Below are positions 18,735 to 28,306 of a stretch of 33,262 bases of DNA, piece by piece. The stretch spans positions 1-33,262 of the forward strand of contig ML014309.1 in assembly GCA_003615045.1 (NCBI GenBank). The letters are read 5' to 3'. Numbering within the stretch: position 1 is the first letter of the stretch; each line of letters opens with the position of its first letter. The notes beneath the pieces are model-generated. The model was not told the DNA's origin. It was given only the letters and a program-made list of their open reading frames with translations, and searched no databases. The translations under genes were made by a program, and so were the position numbers. The DNA is from Caulochytrium protostelioides (lineage: Eukaryota > Chytridiomycota > Caulochytriomycetes > Caulochytriales > Caulochytriaceae).

Positions 18735-19502
18735 CCCCGTGGCGTCGGTCCTGTGGCGCGGCGCGGACCGTGGCGCCGCTGCGCCCGCATCCGCGGGAGT
18801 CCCGCCAGGCCCGCGGCGCCCACGGCGGCCACGAGCGGCGCGCCCGCGACGGCGATCCCGTCGACGGCGATCCACGGTCGGGCCGGGTCCGGCAGCGCCG
18901 TCGCGTGTGGCGCGACGCGCGGGTCGGCCATCACCAGGAGGATCACGGCGCGGCTGCCGCGGCCGCGTCGGGCGCCCGCGACGCCGTCGACTGACCGGCC
19001 GTCGGAGCCGGCGCCGAGAAGGGAATGCTGGCGGAACGGGCGGCATGCCAGCGGCCGACCTCGCAGGCTGTCGTCCCTTCCCGTGCTGGGGCATCGCTGG
19101 CACGTCCGACAGCGATGGCCATCCCTCCGATCTCCCGAGATGGATGTTCTTGTAGAAAGACCTCCAAGCCAGGTCTTCGCAGGACCCTGCGTGCCTGGGC
19201 CCATCATCGGGTTGGCGGATGCCGCGGCGATGGTCCAAGCGGCAATGAGGGTGGGGCCTCCCGCCGCGTCCGCATCGAGCGGCGACGATGCGCGGCTCCC
19301 AGCGATGCCCTCGTCCGAGCGATGCGTGAGTCTCAGCGATGCCCTTGTCCGAGCGATGCGCGGCTCCTGACGAGGGGACGATGCTCAGGCGTCATGCCAA
19401 CGCCTGCTCCGGGTTCACCCACGCCTGGGCGACCGTTCTTGAGTGGTTGGCGGACTCATCTTCATCCGAGGAAGCTCCTTGCTGGACAGGCCTCCCGATG
19501 CC

Positions 19503-19595
19503 GCTAGCCGATAGTGATGGCGATAGCGATAGCGATGCCGATGGCGATGCCGATGGCGATGCCGCTAGCCGCTAGCCGCTAGCCGATGTCGATGC
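19503..19595. repeat. Mixed GCGATA/GCCGATG and GCCGCTA repeat
   Basis: A compound repeat: GATAGC and GATGCC/GATGGC hexamers, then three heptamers GCCGCTA, then GCCGATG-type units. It lies about 300 bp upstream of the 237-aa gene. Confidence 0.85.
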
Positions 19596-19892
19596 CCACG
19601 CCACATCCTGGACCACCGCTGCGCCACGTTTCCCTCTCGCTCGCGAGGAACATCCCGCCCGGTAGCGCGCGCGCACAACACGCTGCGCGCCTCCCGCGGG
19701 CCCCTGCGGCCCGGCCGCGACGCGTCCTGGCGCCTCGGTCAGACCGGATCGCCGTCCGTGATCGGCTCGAAGCGATCGGCTCGAAGCGACCAGCGAGCGC
19801 TGCCGGTCGCTCGATCCCGTCTCGCCGCGCCAGGATCAGCGGTCGGTCGCTGGTCATCGCCGTTTCGCTCCTCCACCAGACTTGCTGCGGCC

Positions 19893-20606
19893 ATGTCGAA
19901 GCCGAGCGCCGCGCCGGCGCTGCTGGACACGCCGCGGGCCTCGGCCCAGCGCCGCGCGGCCGCCAGGGAGCCCGCCGCCGCCGCTCAGGAGCCTGCCGCC
20001 GCCGCCGCTCGCGCTGAACTCGTGCCCGCCGACGACGCGGCCTTCGCCGCGTGGACCGGCGCGCCGGCCGCCGTCCTCACGTCCACAACCACGTCCACGG
20101 CGACCGCCGCCGCCACGCCCCGCACCAGCACGGGCGGCGGCCACCAGGCGGCGCAGGCGCGGCAGGACGGCGCGGCCGTGCTCGCGCTGCTGCGCGGCGC
20201 GGACCTGACGGCCGCGACGGCCACGGCTGCCCGGGCGCCGCCGCCGACGGCGCCGCCGGCCCGCGCCCCGGCGCCACCGCTCAGCGCCGCACAGCGGCAG
20301 CGCCTGCGCGCCGCCGGCCAGAGCCTCGTCGCGCTGCTGCGGTCGCGCGACTACACGACGGCCGTGTACGGCGCCGACATCGGTCTGCCGGAGGCGGTCG
20401 TCGCCGATCCCGCGGACGCTCTCGACCCCGCTCTCGATCCCACGCCCGACGCCGCCGCCGCCGCCGCCGCCGTCGACGCCGCCATGGCCGCGTTCGAGGC
20501 GGCGGCGGCCGAGGCGCCGGCGACCGCGCCGGCCGAGCAGGACGCGGCCCTCCGCCGCGCCGTCGGCCGCCTCGTGCTGCTGCGGCGGCATCTCGCGCCC
20601 GCCTGA
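19893..20606 (+). CDS. Unknown Ala-rich protein, 237 aa
   Basis: Not recognised. The ATG at 19893 follows a C/T-rich stretch (GCTCCTCCACCAGACTTGC), and third codon positions are almost all G or C, supporting coding. Much of the protein is low-complexity Ala/Pro/Thr. Two more ordered segments resemble each other: residues about 94-106 (AAVLALLRGADLT) and about 145-165 (QSLVALLRSRDYTTAVYG). They may be an internal repeat of a short helix plus loop. The C-terminus is helical with an Arg/Leu tail (VLLRRHLAP). There is no signal peptide or membrane span. It converges on the next gene with only 81 bp between stops. Function cannot be assigned. Confidence 0.55.
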   Translation: MSKPSAAPALLDTPRASAQRRAAAREPAAAAQEPAAAAARAELVPADDAAFAAWTGAPAAVLTSTTTSTATAAATPRTSTGGGHQAAQARQDGAAVLALLRGADLTAATATAARAPPPTAPPARAPAPPLSAAQRQRLRAAGQSLVALLRSRDYTTAVYGADIGLPEAVVADPADALDPALDPTPDAAAAAAAVDAAMAAFEAAAAEAPATAPAEQDAALRRAVGRLVLLRRHLAPA

Positions 20607-20687
20607 CCGGCCGGCGCCCGCCCGGCCCCAAGCGGTCGGCGCTTCCAATCGACGCTATTAACAAAGACACGGGAGGGAGTGATGAGG

Positions 20688-22007
20688 TTACGCGGGGGAC
20701 TCGCGGCGGCGGCGCGGCGGCGCGGCGGGCGGCAGCAGCAGAGCCGCGGCCTGGGTGAGGCGGCGCACGAGCCACGCCGGCAGCCGCGTCTGCGCGGCGG
20801 CGGCGGCGGCGGCCGCCGGGGCGGCGACGGCGCGGGGCAGCGCGCCCCCGCGGCGGCGCCACCGGACGGCGGCGACGGCCGCGGCGGGCAGCACGACGGG
20901 CGCGCACGCAACGCCGCCGAGCGCGAGCACGACGACGACGGGCGCCGCGAGCAGCACGGCCGGCGGGCCGAGCACGACGACGGCGCACGCGACCACGAGC
21001 CACCGCACGATGCGCCGGACCTCGGGCAGCGAGACGGCGGCGGTCGCCGTGGCGAAGGCGGTGTCGCGCGCGGGCGGCACGTTGGGCGGCACGTTGGGCG
21101 GGGACGCGTCGTGGGACGCTGCGGGCGCGGCCGCCGGGGCGCGCGGGCAGGCCGTCGCCGCCGTCGCCGCCGTCGCCGCGGGGGGCCTGCCCGCCTCGGC
21201 CAACCCGTCGGCGTCCACGGAGACGTCGGCGTCGGCCGAGACGTCGGCGGCCGCCACGGACAGGTCGTCGCGCTCATCGTCGGCGTCGCCGCCACGGTCG
21301 TCCTCGTCGACGTCCCCGTCGCGGGCGTCGCCGTCGAGCTCGGTGGCCGGCGCCGGGGGCGGCGCTGTGACGACGTCGACAGGCCGAGCGTCGCGGGGTG
21401 CGGCGGCCGGCGACGGCGAGACGCACGGCGACGCCGCGTCCGGCTTCACGGCGCTGAGGTCGTCCGTGTCCGGCGCGAGCGACAGGTCAGCGAGCGTCGT
21501 GGCGCTGGACGGCGTCGGGGTCGGCGACGCGAACGGCGTGGTCTCGCTCGTGGCGGCGCGGGACGCCAGCGACGGCGGCGACGGCGGCGACGACGGCATC
21601 TCGGCCGCCGCGGCCGCCGCGGGCAGCGAGCGCGCGTCGGGGGCCGCGTCGGGATCCGCGGTCATCAGGCCATCTCGCGACGGTGATGGTGATGGCGACG
21701 GCGACGAAGACGGCGACAGTGACAGCGACAGCGCTGAGGACGGCGGCGCGCCGGCGGCGGCGTCGACAGCCAGCGTGACGGCCACGGTGGCGTCGGCGGC
21801 CGGGGCCCACGGCTTGGCGGTTGGCAGGGCGACGCGCGCCGTGACGGCCGCTGGCGCGGCGGCGCGCGCGTCGTGGACATGGACCGCGACGGCGGTGGCG
21901 GGCGCGGCCGCCGGTTTGGCCGGCATGGCGGCGGTCGGGGCGGTCGGGACGGTCGGGACGGCCGCGGCGCGGCGTGCACGGCTGCGCTGCGCGGCGCGGC
22001 GACCCAT
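20688..22007 (-). CDS. Unknown protein with C-terminal hydrophobic hairpin, 439 aa
   Basis: Not assigned to a family. The ATG at 22007 (MGRRAAQ) opens a frame with mostly G/C third positions. Residues 1-300 are disordered: Ala/Pro/Ser/Thr-rich, a Ser-Pro run encoded by a GATGGC/GACGGC-type repeat near 21680-21735, and an acidic region with many Asp (DVDEDDRGGDADDERDD). Residues about 337-381 form a continuous hydrophobic stretch (WLVVACAVVVLGPPAVLLAA and onward), interrupted only by Pro and Gly, with basic residues on both sides. This suggests a hairpin that enters and leaves the same membrane face, as in oleosin or LDAF1/promethin proteins, but I see no diagnostic family residues. The opposite strand is also open but Gly/Arg-rich and lacks motifs. 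Coding on this strand is favoured by the membrane segment. Confidence 0.5.
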   Translation of the reverse strand: MGRRAAQRSRARRAAAVPTVPTAPTAAMPAKPAAAPATAVAVHVHDARAAAPAAVTARVALPTAKPWAPAADATVAVTLAVDAAAGAPPSSALSLSLSPSSSPSPSPSPSRDGLMTADPDAAPDARSLPAAAAAAEMPSSPPSPPSLASRAATSETTPFASPTPTPSSATTLADLSLAPDTDDLSAVKPDAASPCVSPSPAAAPRDARPVDVVTAPPPAPATELDGDARDGDVDEDDRGGDADDERDDLSVAAADVSADADVSVDADGLAEAGRPPAATAATAATACPRAPAAAPAASHDASPPNVPPNVPPARDTAFATATAAVSLPEVRRIVRWLVVACAVVVLGPPAVLLAAPVVVVLALGGVACAPVVLPAAAVAAVRWRRRGGALPRAVAAPAAAAAAAAQTRLPAWLVRRLTQAAALLLPPAAPPRRRRESPA

Positions 22008-22551
22008 GGCGGATCTAGCGGAGGGTGGCAGCGTCTCGCGTTGGGCAATCCAGAAACGCGCGAGCAGAACGCGGTGCGAGCGGCGTCTGTCTCGACCACG
22101 GCTCCACGCGGAGTCTTGCCGGTCGTGCCCGCGGCGCGCCGCCGTCCGAGGCCGCGCTTCGTCGGCGCGCGTGCTGGCTTCCTCTCGAGGCCTCCCGCGG
22201 ACGCCGCGGCCGGGGTCCTGCTTATGAGAGGCGCGCGCGGCGGGACTGGCCGCGGTCGCCGCCGCCGCCGCGGTCGCCGCCGCGGTCGCCGCCTGACACG
22301 TGCCAGCGCGCCGCTCATACTCGGGCCCGGCGGCCCGACGGCTCCGATCGGCAGGGCACGGCCGGCAAGCACGCCGCGCGCCCGACCCCCTCTCCTGGCG
22401 GACCGCGCGGCCCGCGGCGCCGCCACGGCGGCGGCGGGCGCATGCGGCGGCGGCCATGACAGGGTCGGTCGGTGACAGGCGCGCGCCGCGACAGTCCCAC
22501 GCCGCGCCGTGCCTCGCGTCGCCTCGCTGGACCCGCCTCATCGGCTGCCCG

Positions 22552-22648
22552 ACCGTGGCCTGCCCGACGGTTGCCGGCCAGGCCGTTGCCTACGAGACGG
22601 TTGCCTGCCAGGCCGTTAACTGCGAGACTATGGCCTGCCAGACCACGC
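22552..22648. repeat. Degenerate repeat of about 20 bp (CGGTTGCCTGCCAGGCCGTT)
   Basis: Four or five imperfect units built on the core GTTGCCTGCCAGGCCGTT, with variants such as GTTGCCGGCCAGGCCGTT and ACTATGGCCTGCCAGACC. The inner part, TGCCAGGC, is nearly palindromic. The core resembles the 12-mer array at 13030-13078. Confidence 0.7.
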
Positions 22649-23025
22649 GGCGCCACGTGTGCGTGCACGTCAAGGCGGTCGTGTCGCCCACCAGAGCTTG
22701 CTGCGGCCGCTGCAGGCCGCTGCCGGCGCTGGGGCGACGGCACACGTGGGTATGCCGTTGGTCCGTCACGGCAGGAAGGCCTCGAGCGGCGGTCCCGACG
22801 GCCGACGGCGCGGCCGCCCCCGCCGCCTTCCCTGCTTCTCGGGGCAGCACCGCATCGCCGTCAAGACCCCCTGCCTTGCCGTGGAGGGCTGCAGCGAGGA
22901 GCCGCAGGAGTCCACCGCAGACGGATCGTCGGAGCGGACAGGTCGTCGATGGCGAGGAAGCGGTCGACCCTCGAGCTGGCACGCGTGGCATGCAGTGACC
23001 TAGGGGGCCGTTGGATGCGCTCGGC

Positions 23026-23100
23026 GAAGCGATGCGAAGCGAAGCGAAGCGAAGCGAAGCGATGCGATGCGATGCGATGCGATGCGATGCGATGCGATGC
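23026..23100. repeat. (GAWGC)15 pentanucleotide array
   Basis: Fifteen tandem pentamers. The left part is mainly GAAGC and the right part a pure run of GATGC, as if two successive expansions from one seed had occurred. A smaller patch of the same motif is at 23698-23722. Confidence 0.95.
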
Positions 23101-23377
23101 GAGCGACAAGGCCATGCGATCCCAAACGACCGGCGATGATGCGGAATCGGTCCGTCGCGGACCGCCGTTCACCCGCCGCGGCCTCCGCCGGCGGCCGCCG
23201 TCCCCTCACGGCCCGGTCGACGGTCGTTCAGGCGGCCGCTGCCGCCGCGGGTGAACGGCGCCTCGACGGTGCGCCGACGGCGAGCCGTGGGCAGCGACGC
23301 CGCGGGTCCTCGGCGCCCACCGAAGGTCTCTCAATGGCGTCTCGGCGACGGCTCGTTTCACCACGCGCGGGGGTGAA

Positions 23378-23411
<34 letters not shown>

Positions 23412-23697
23412 CCGCGGCGACCGCGGCGAGGGGCGCCCCAGGCAGCAGCAGATCGGCCGCCGAGGCGGCGGCGGCGAGCCCTGAGTCGCCCTTCCCATGA
23501 CCATCTCACCAAGCGACCGCGCTTCTGTAGCCGGGCCGGTCCGACCTGGCCCGGTCCGGTCCGGTCCGGTCCCGCGTGTCCCGACCACCGGCCGGCGCGA
23601 CCGCCGACGCGCCGTGGACCGCGGGCCAAGGATACTGCAGGAAGCAGACGAGGAGAAGGAGCAGACGTCCAAGGAAGGGACCACGGATCACGCGACT

Positions 23698-23722
23698 GAA
23701 GCGAAGCGAAGCGATGTGATGC
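23698..23722. repeat. Short GAAGC/GATGC patch
   Basis: Five pentamers (GAAGC x3, GATGT, GATGC), the same motif as the array 600 bp to the left. Confidence 0.85.
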
Positions 23723-24169
23723 GAGACTCAACGGTGAATAAATCACGCTTCATGAGGGCGTCGCACAGAGGTTGGGAAGGCGTTTGGGCGGCGATCGCCG
23801 CTCGGCGTGCAACGTCTGTGGCGGCTGCGCATGTGCATGACTCAAGTGCAGCTCGGCCCGGCAGGGAGAGACGAGGGCACGGGAGGGCCCCTCTCGTTGC
23901 AGCGACCTTTGCGTTGGTGATGGCCAACGCGCGCACTCCTGTCCTGCCAAAGCCTGCAGGAGACGGTCGAGCCCACGGCTATTCTGCGAGACGGCGCAGC
24001 ATGGATCGATGGCGAGGGACGGTGACGACGCACAAGCGTGACAGGACGACGGCGAGCTGGTCGCGTCGGCGCCATCGCATCCTGCTGCAACTGCTTCTGC
24101 GATCCTCGATCGTTGCTCTTGATACGACCCCTGATCCGCCGGGCTGATTCATACTCTTGCTCCACGCCA

Positions 24170-24238
24170 GCGTCAGCATTCGCGTCAGCAGTCGCGTCAG
24201 CAGTCGCGTCAGCATCCGCATCCGCATCCGCATCCGCA
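24170..24238. repeat. CGCGTCAGCAGT 12-mers and (ATCCGC)n
   Basis: About four GCGTCAGCA(T/G)TC units followed by about four ATCCGC hexamers, in non-coding DNA about 0.55 kb upstream of kinesin-9. Confidence 0.85.
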
Positions 24239-24772
24239 GGTGCCTCACGAGTCGTGCCGATAGCCGCGTCCCTATCTGCGCCAGCACCAGCACCGAGGTG
24301 TAGGCGACATTCACGGCAGGCCGTTCATTCGGTCCCTCCGGATCGGCGCTCTTGGTGCCTCCCCAGACCGCGCTGCCTGCGCATCCGCCGCACATCCCCT
24401 CGCTGCGAGCCTGTTGCCGAGCGACGTGCTGGGCCTGACCCCTTCGTGCGGGGCTCGCCGACGTCGGGCTGCGCGTCCCTGCGGGTCCGACCGCTTGCAG
24501 CGACGACCCAAAGCGCGGCGTCTCTGCCGTGATCGGCCTTTCGCTCGACTGCCGTCCCCCGCTTGGCTGGGTGGCGTACCGTCGCCGTTTCACCGTTCCT
24601 GCCGAGCGCCACATCGCGCCGAGGCATAGGCCGCTCGCCAGGGGGGCATCCCACGTGCCGGCCGATCGACGGACACAGACGCCGGTTAGGGAGGCGACCA
24701 CGGGCCGGGCCGCGGGGGCCGACGTTGCCGCCGCGCACGACCGCAGCGCCGCGCCGCGGCGGCCAGGACGCC

Positions 24773-27700
24773 ATGAGTTTCAGCAGCGGCAGCCGGCAGC
24801 CGGCACGCGCCACGAGCCAGCCGTCCTCGACGTCAACGTCGGCCCCGCTTCCGCAGGGACATGCCAAGTCCTCGGTCCACGTGGTCGTCCGCACGCGGCC
24901 CAGCAGCTTCTTTGCCCAGGACGTCATCCAGTTTGCGCCGGACCGGCGCACGGTCAACGTGCATGTCGCCAAGAATGATGCCGGATTCATCAACAACCAG
25001 CCCGAGGACTGGGCGTTTCATGTGGACAACATTTTCCACAACGCCAGCCAGGAGGCCCTATATCAAGATGCCGCTTTCAAGATTGTGCAGAACGCGCTGC
25101 AAGGTATCAATGGCACCATTATCGCCTACGGTAAGGGCCATCCGCCACGGCGCAGAATGCGATGCGAGATCCTACAGCAGAATACATCCGATCACCGATG
25201 ATCGGAAACTGATGTGATGCCCATGTGGATGGAAAGCTTGATAACTCACCTCGATCTGACTGACCACTTCAATAATGCGTATTCCTGATCGTATCCTCAT
25301 GATCTCTCATGCTCCGTGGCGGATGGTATACGTGCGCAGGACAAACCGGTTCGGGCAAGACGTTCACGACAATGGGGACGCCCGACAACTTCCAGCAGCG
25401 CGGCATCATTCCCAGGACCATCCAACATGTCTTCCGCGAGATGGCAGACAAGCCCCACAACGCGTACACGGTGCGGATGAGCTTTCTCGAGATCTACAAC
25501 GAGCAGCTGTATGATTTGCTCGCCGACAGCAAGCGGCTGGACGTCGGCAACGAGCTGCACGTGCCTCAGGACGAGCACGGCCGGTCCTCCGTCACGGGCC
25601 TCACCGTCGTCCCGCTGCGCAGCGAGCACCAGGCGTTCGATGCGTTCTTTACCGGCAATGCCAACCGCACCACCGCCGAGCACCAGATGAACGCGGCATC
25701 GAGCCGCTCCCACGCCGTCTTCACGCTGCTGATCGAGATGCGCTCGAAAGTCGAAAGTAACGAGAAGATCACGTTTTCCAAACTCAACATCGTCGACCTC
25801 GCCGGCTCCGAGCGGCTCTCGGAAACGCAGACCAGCGGCCGGCTCCTGGACGAGGCCAAGTTTATCAACAAGAGCCTCACTTTTCTCGAGCAAGTGATCA
25901 TGGCCCTCGGCGAGTCGCGGCGCGGCCACGTGCCCTTCCGCCAGAGCCGCCTCACCGCCGTGCTGCGCGACGCCCTCGGCGGTAACAGCGAGACCCTCCT
26001 GATCGCCAACATCCATACCGAGCGCCGCTACATCGACGAAACCATCTCGACCCTCCGCTTCACGTCCCGCATGATGAAAGTCACCAACAGCCCGGCCGTC
26101 AATGTCCAGTACGACCAAGCGATGCTCATCAAAAAGTACGAGCGCGAGATCCGCGAGCTCCGGCAGGAGCTGCAGATGCAGGACAGCGGCACCGGCCTGC
26201 GCACCGGCGTCGCGGGGCTCAGTTTCGGCGGCCTCAGCAGTCTCGGCGGCAGCGGCGGCAGCGGCGGCGGCGGCGGCGGCGGCGGCGGCCTCTTCTGGGA
26301 AGCCCCCACGATCGCCCAGAAAACAGAAATCGCCAACCAGGCCCGCCAGTTGCTGGAGCAGCCTGACCACGAGGTCGAGCTCATGAGCCTCAAGCATGCC
26401 CGTGAAATCATCGCCTACATGCGCGGCGCCTACAAGGCCCTCGAGAGCCATCACGCCGAGCGGATCTCCGTCGCGCACGGCACGGGGCGGCCGAGCCGGG
26501 CCCATGCCGGCGTGCCGGGACCCGCGATGAGCGGCGCCGCCTCCGACAGCCCAGCGACAGCGTCGACGCGGGGCGGCGGACACGCCGGTCATGGCGGCAC
26601 GCTGGGCCATGGGCTCTCCGGCAACAGCCACGTCGAGGACGACGGGGCCCGGAAGGGGGGCCATGCGCACGGCGCCGGCGCGAGTGCGATCGCAGCCCGC
26701 GCCGTGGACCGCGAGAGCGGGGCCGGCGAGCTGGAGGGCGGGAGCTTTGGCGTCGGCCTCGCCGCGTCGCAGCTGGGCGCCGCGCCCCTGCGTCCGGCCG
26801 CGGCGAGCCTGCCCGGCCCGGCCGCAGCGACGGGCGCCGTGGCGAGTGGCACGGCGAGCGGGACGGCTGCCGCCGCTGGCGGAACCGCTGGCAACGTGGG
26901 CCTCGCCGGGGCGACCGCGGCAGGCGCGGCGGCGGCGCTGGGAGGCCTCCAGATGCCGCAACTGAGCCAGCTGCCGCAGATCCGGGGCCACCGTTCGCGG
27001 GCCGGGACGCTGTCGCTGATGACGGGCTCGGGGCAGCCGTCACCGAGCGCCGGCCCAGCCTCGGGCCTCCTTCCCGGCGGCGTCGCCGGATCCAATAGCA
27101 GCTTGATGGTGCCGCTCGCGCCGTTCGCGGCGTCCGACGCGGCCTACGACGACGATGCGGAGTATGCGGCGGGCTCGGCGGATGTGTCGACGCTGTATGC
27201 GTACGGCGTGCCTCGGAGCATGCGGGCATCGACGATCAACGTCCAGGCGGCGTCCGCCACCGCGGCGGGGATGGGGACGGGGGCGGCCGCGAACGGCGGT
27301 GGGCTTCACCCGCCGTTTGCAGCCTCCATGGGCCACGGCGGCCGCGTGTCGACGGCACATGCCGGCGCCCACGATGCGGCGAAGCCGACGCGGCTGTTCG
27401 ACCTGTACAAGCGCACGCAGGGCGCCGCGGTCCTCCACCAGATCGAGGCCACGAAAGCGACGATCCGCATGAAGCGTCAGCAGGTGCGCGAATGCGTCGC
27501 CGACTCGCATGAGCGCCGGGAGGCCATTGAGGCGCTGCGGGCGACGCTGGCGCAGAACCCGGCCTTCCGCGTTGGCGAGGGCGACCAGCACCGTCTGCTG
27601 AGCGAAGAGAACTACCGCTGCTTCGACCAGCTGCGGACGCTGCGCGCGGCGTATATGCAGCAGGCCGAGCACGTGGCCGCTCTGCAGCGCGATGTCGATA

Positions 27701-27972
27701 CGCACCAGGCGCAGCTGCTCGACCTCCGCAAACGCTTCGTGATCGACTATGAGATATGGTCCAGCGACCAAGCCACGCGGGCGCCGCTGCGCGGCAGCGA
27801 CCATGACCTGCAAGACATCGGCGAGCAGTTTGATACGATGCAGGAGAGCCGTCTCATGCAGGAAAACCCCGAGGCCGTTCCCTACTTTGCCGCGCGCAAA
27901 AACGTCTTGAAGCGGACCCAAAGCAGTCCCAGGCGCCATGCACCGACGCCCCAAGCCCCGCTGCGCGTGTAG
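24773..27972 (+). CDS. KIF9: Kinesin-9 (KIF9/KIF6-like) flagellar motor protein, two exons
   Basis: A microtubule motor of the kinesin-9 family, found in ciliated organisms and acting in axonemal motility. Coding parts are 24773-25130 and 25340-27972, giving 996 residues. The motor domain is at about 33-370: P-loop GQTGSGKT at 120-127, switch I NAASSRSH at 237-244 and switch II DLAGSE at 272-277. FINNQPEDWAFHVDNIFHN matches the kinesin-9 signature near the N-terminus. A coiled coil follows (KKYEREIRELRQELQMQ), then a poly-Gly run and about 330 residues of low-complexity Ala/Gly/Ser. The tail at about 835-955 (LFDLYKRTQG, LSEENYRCFDQL, DLRKRFVIDYEIW) resembles the conserved KIF6/KIF9 tail. The intron splits the first Gly codon of the P-loop, and splicing restores the motif exactly. 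The start MSFSSG is the nearest ATG upstream. Confidence 0.93.
25131..25339 (+). other. Intron of kinesin-9
   Basis: A 209-bp GT-AG intron (GTAAGGGC...GTGCGCAG), phase 1, inside the glycine codon that opens the P-loop. A run CGATCTGACTGACCACTTC at about 25253-25271 contains plausible branch-point CTGAC sequences. Like the cytochrome c intron, it follows the first G of a Gly codon. Confidence 0.92.
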
Positions 27973-28306
27973 CCCACGACCATGCCGCCACGGTGAAGGC
28001 CCTGGCTCGCCCGCTCCACGAATTCCATTTGCTTGTTCTTTTTCTTTCTCGTTTTTCTTATGTCCTTGGAGCACCCAGTTTATTCGCTTCGCTCTGGCTC
28101 GTAAGAGTTGGTGTCAGAGTTCGCGGTCGAATCGGTGCGGCCAACGCTTCCGGGCGCGCCGTGGCCGTCGCCCTCCATTCCCTCCTTTCTGGAATTCCTT
28201 ACGTAGATCTCATCTCACTATAACGAGTCATCGGATACGACTTCAGGGGTCAGCCCCCCTGGGGACCCAGCACCTGATTGAATGTCTTGCTCGGATACCG
28301 TGACCC
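27973..28306. other. Kinesin-9 3' region
   Basis: A T-rich stretch lies at about 28021-28065 (TTGTTCTTTTTCTTTCTCG), 50-90 nt after the kinesin stop, resembling the T-rich runs after the stops at 3372 and 14153; it may guide 3'-end formation. From about 28240 the sequence grades into the Fanzor remnant. No separate gene is seen. Confidence 0.45.

Larger units (their letters stand above)
18174..19892. promoter_or_regulatory. Divergent intergenic region, spastin / 237-aa protein
   Basis: A 1.72-kb gap with two repeat arrays (18661-18732 and about 19503-19595) and short CGAGCGATGCG-type repeats near 19260-19370. A minus-strand frame around 18504-19238 shows a run of alternating Ala-Val produced by the hexamer repeat. 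I do not count it as a gene. Confidence 0.45.
22008..24772. promoter_or_regulatory. Divergent intergenic region upstream of kinesin-9
   Basis: The widest gap in the window, 2.77 kb. It contains a GCCGCCGCGGTC repeat near 22260-22295, a degenerate repeat of about 20 bp at 22552-22648, the GAWGC array at 23026-23100, a GGTCC tract near 23550-23572, a second small GAAGC patch at 23698-23722, and a CGCGTCAGCAGT/ATCCGC array at 24170-24238. I see no open frame with recognisable motifs on either strand. Confidence 0.5.

Noticed and set aside
18504-19238. Minus-strand frame with an Ala-Val/Ile run resembling a membrane span
   Set aside because: The hydrophobic run is entirely the translation of the GCGAYG hexamer repeat; no ATG in good context and no conserved flank.
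20755-22227. Plus-strand frame of 490 codons opposite the hairpin protein
   Set aside because: Ser/Thr/Gly-rich shadow; the opposite strand has the coherent membrane segment, acidic region and a suitable ATG.
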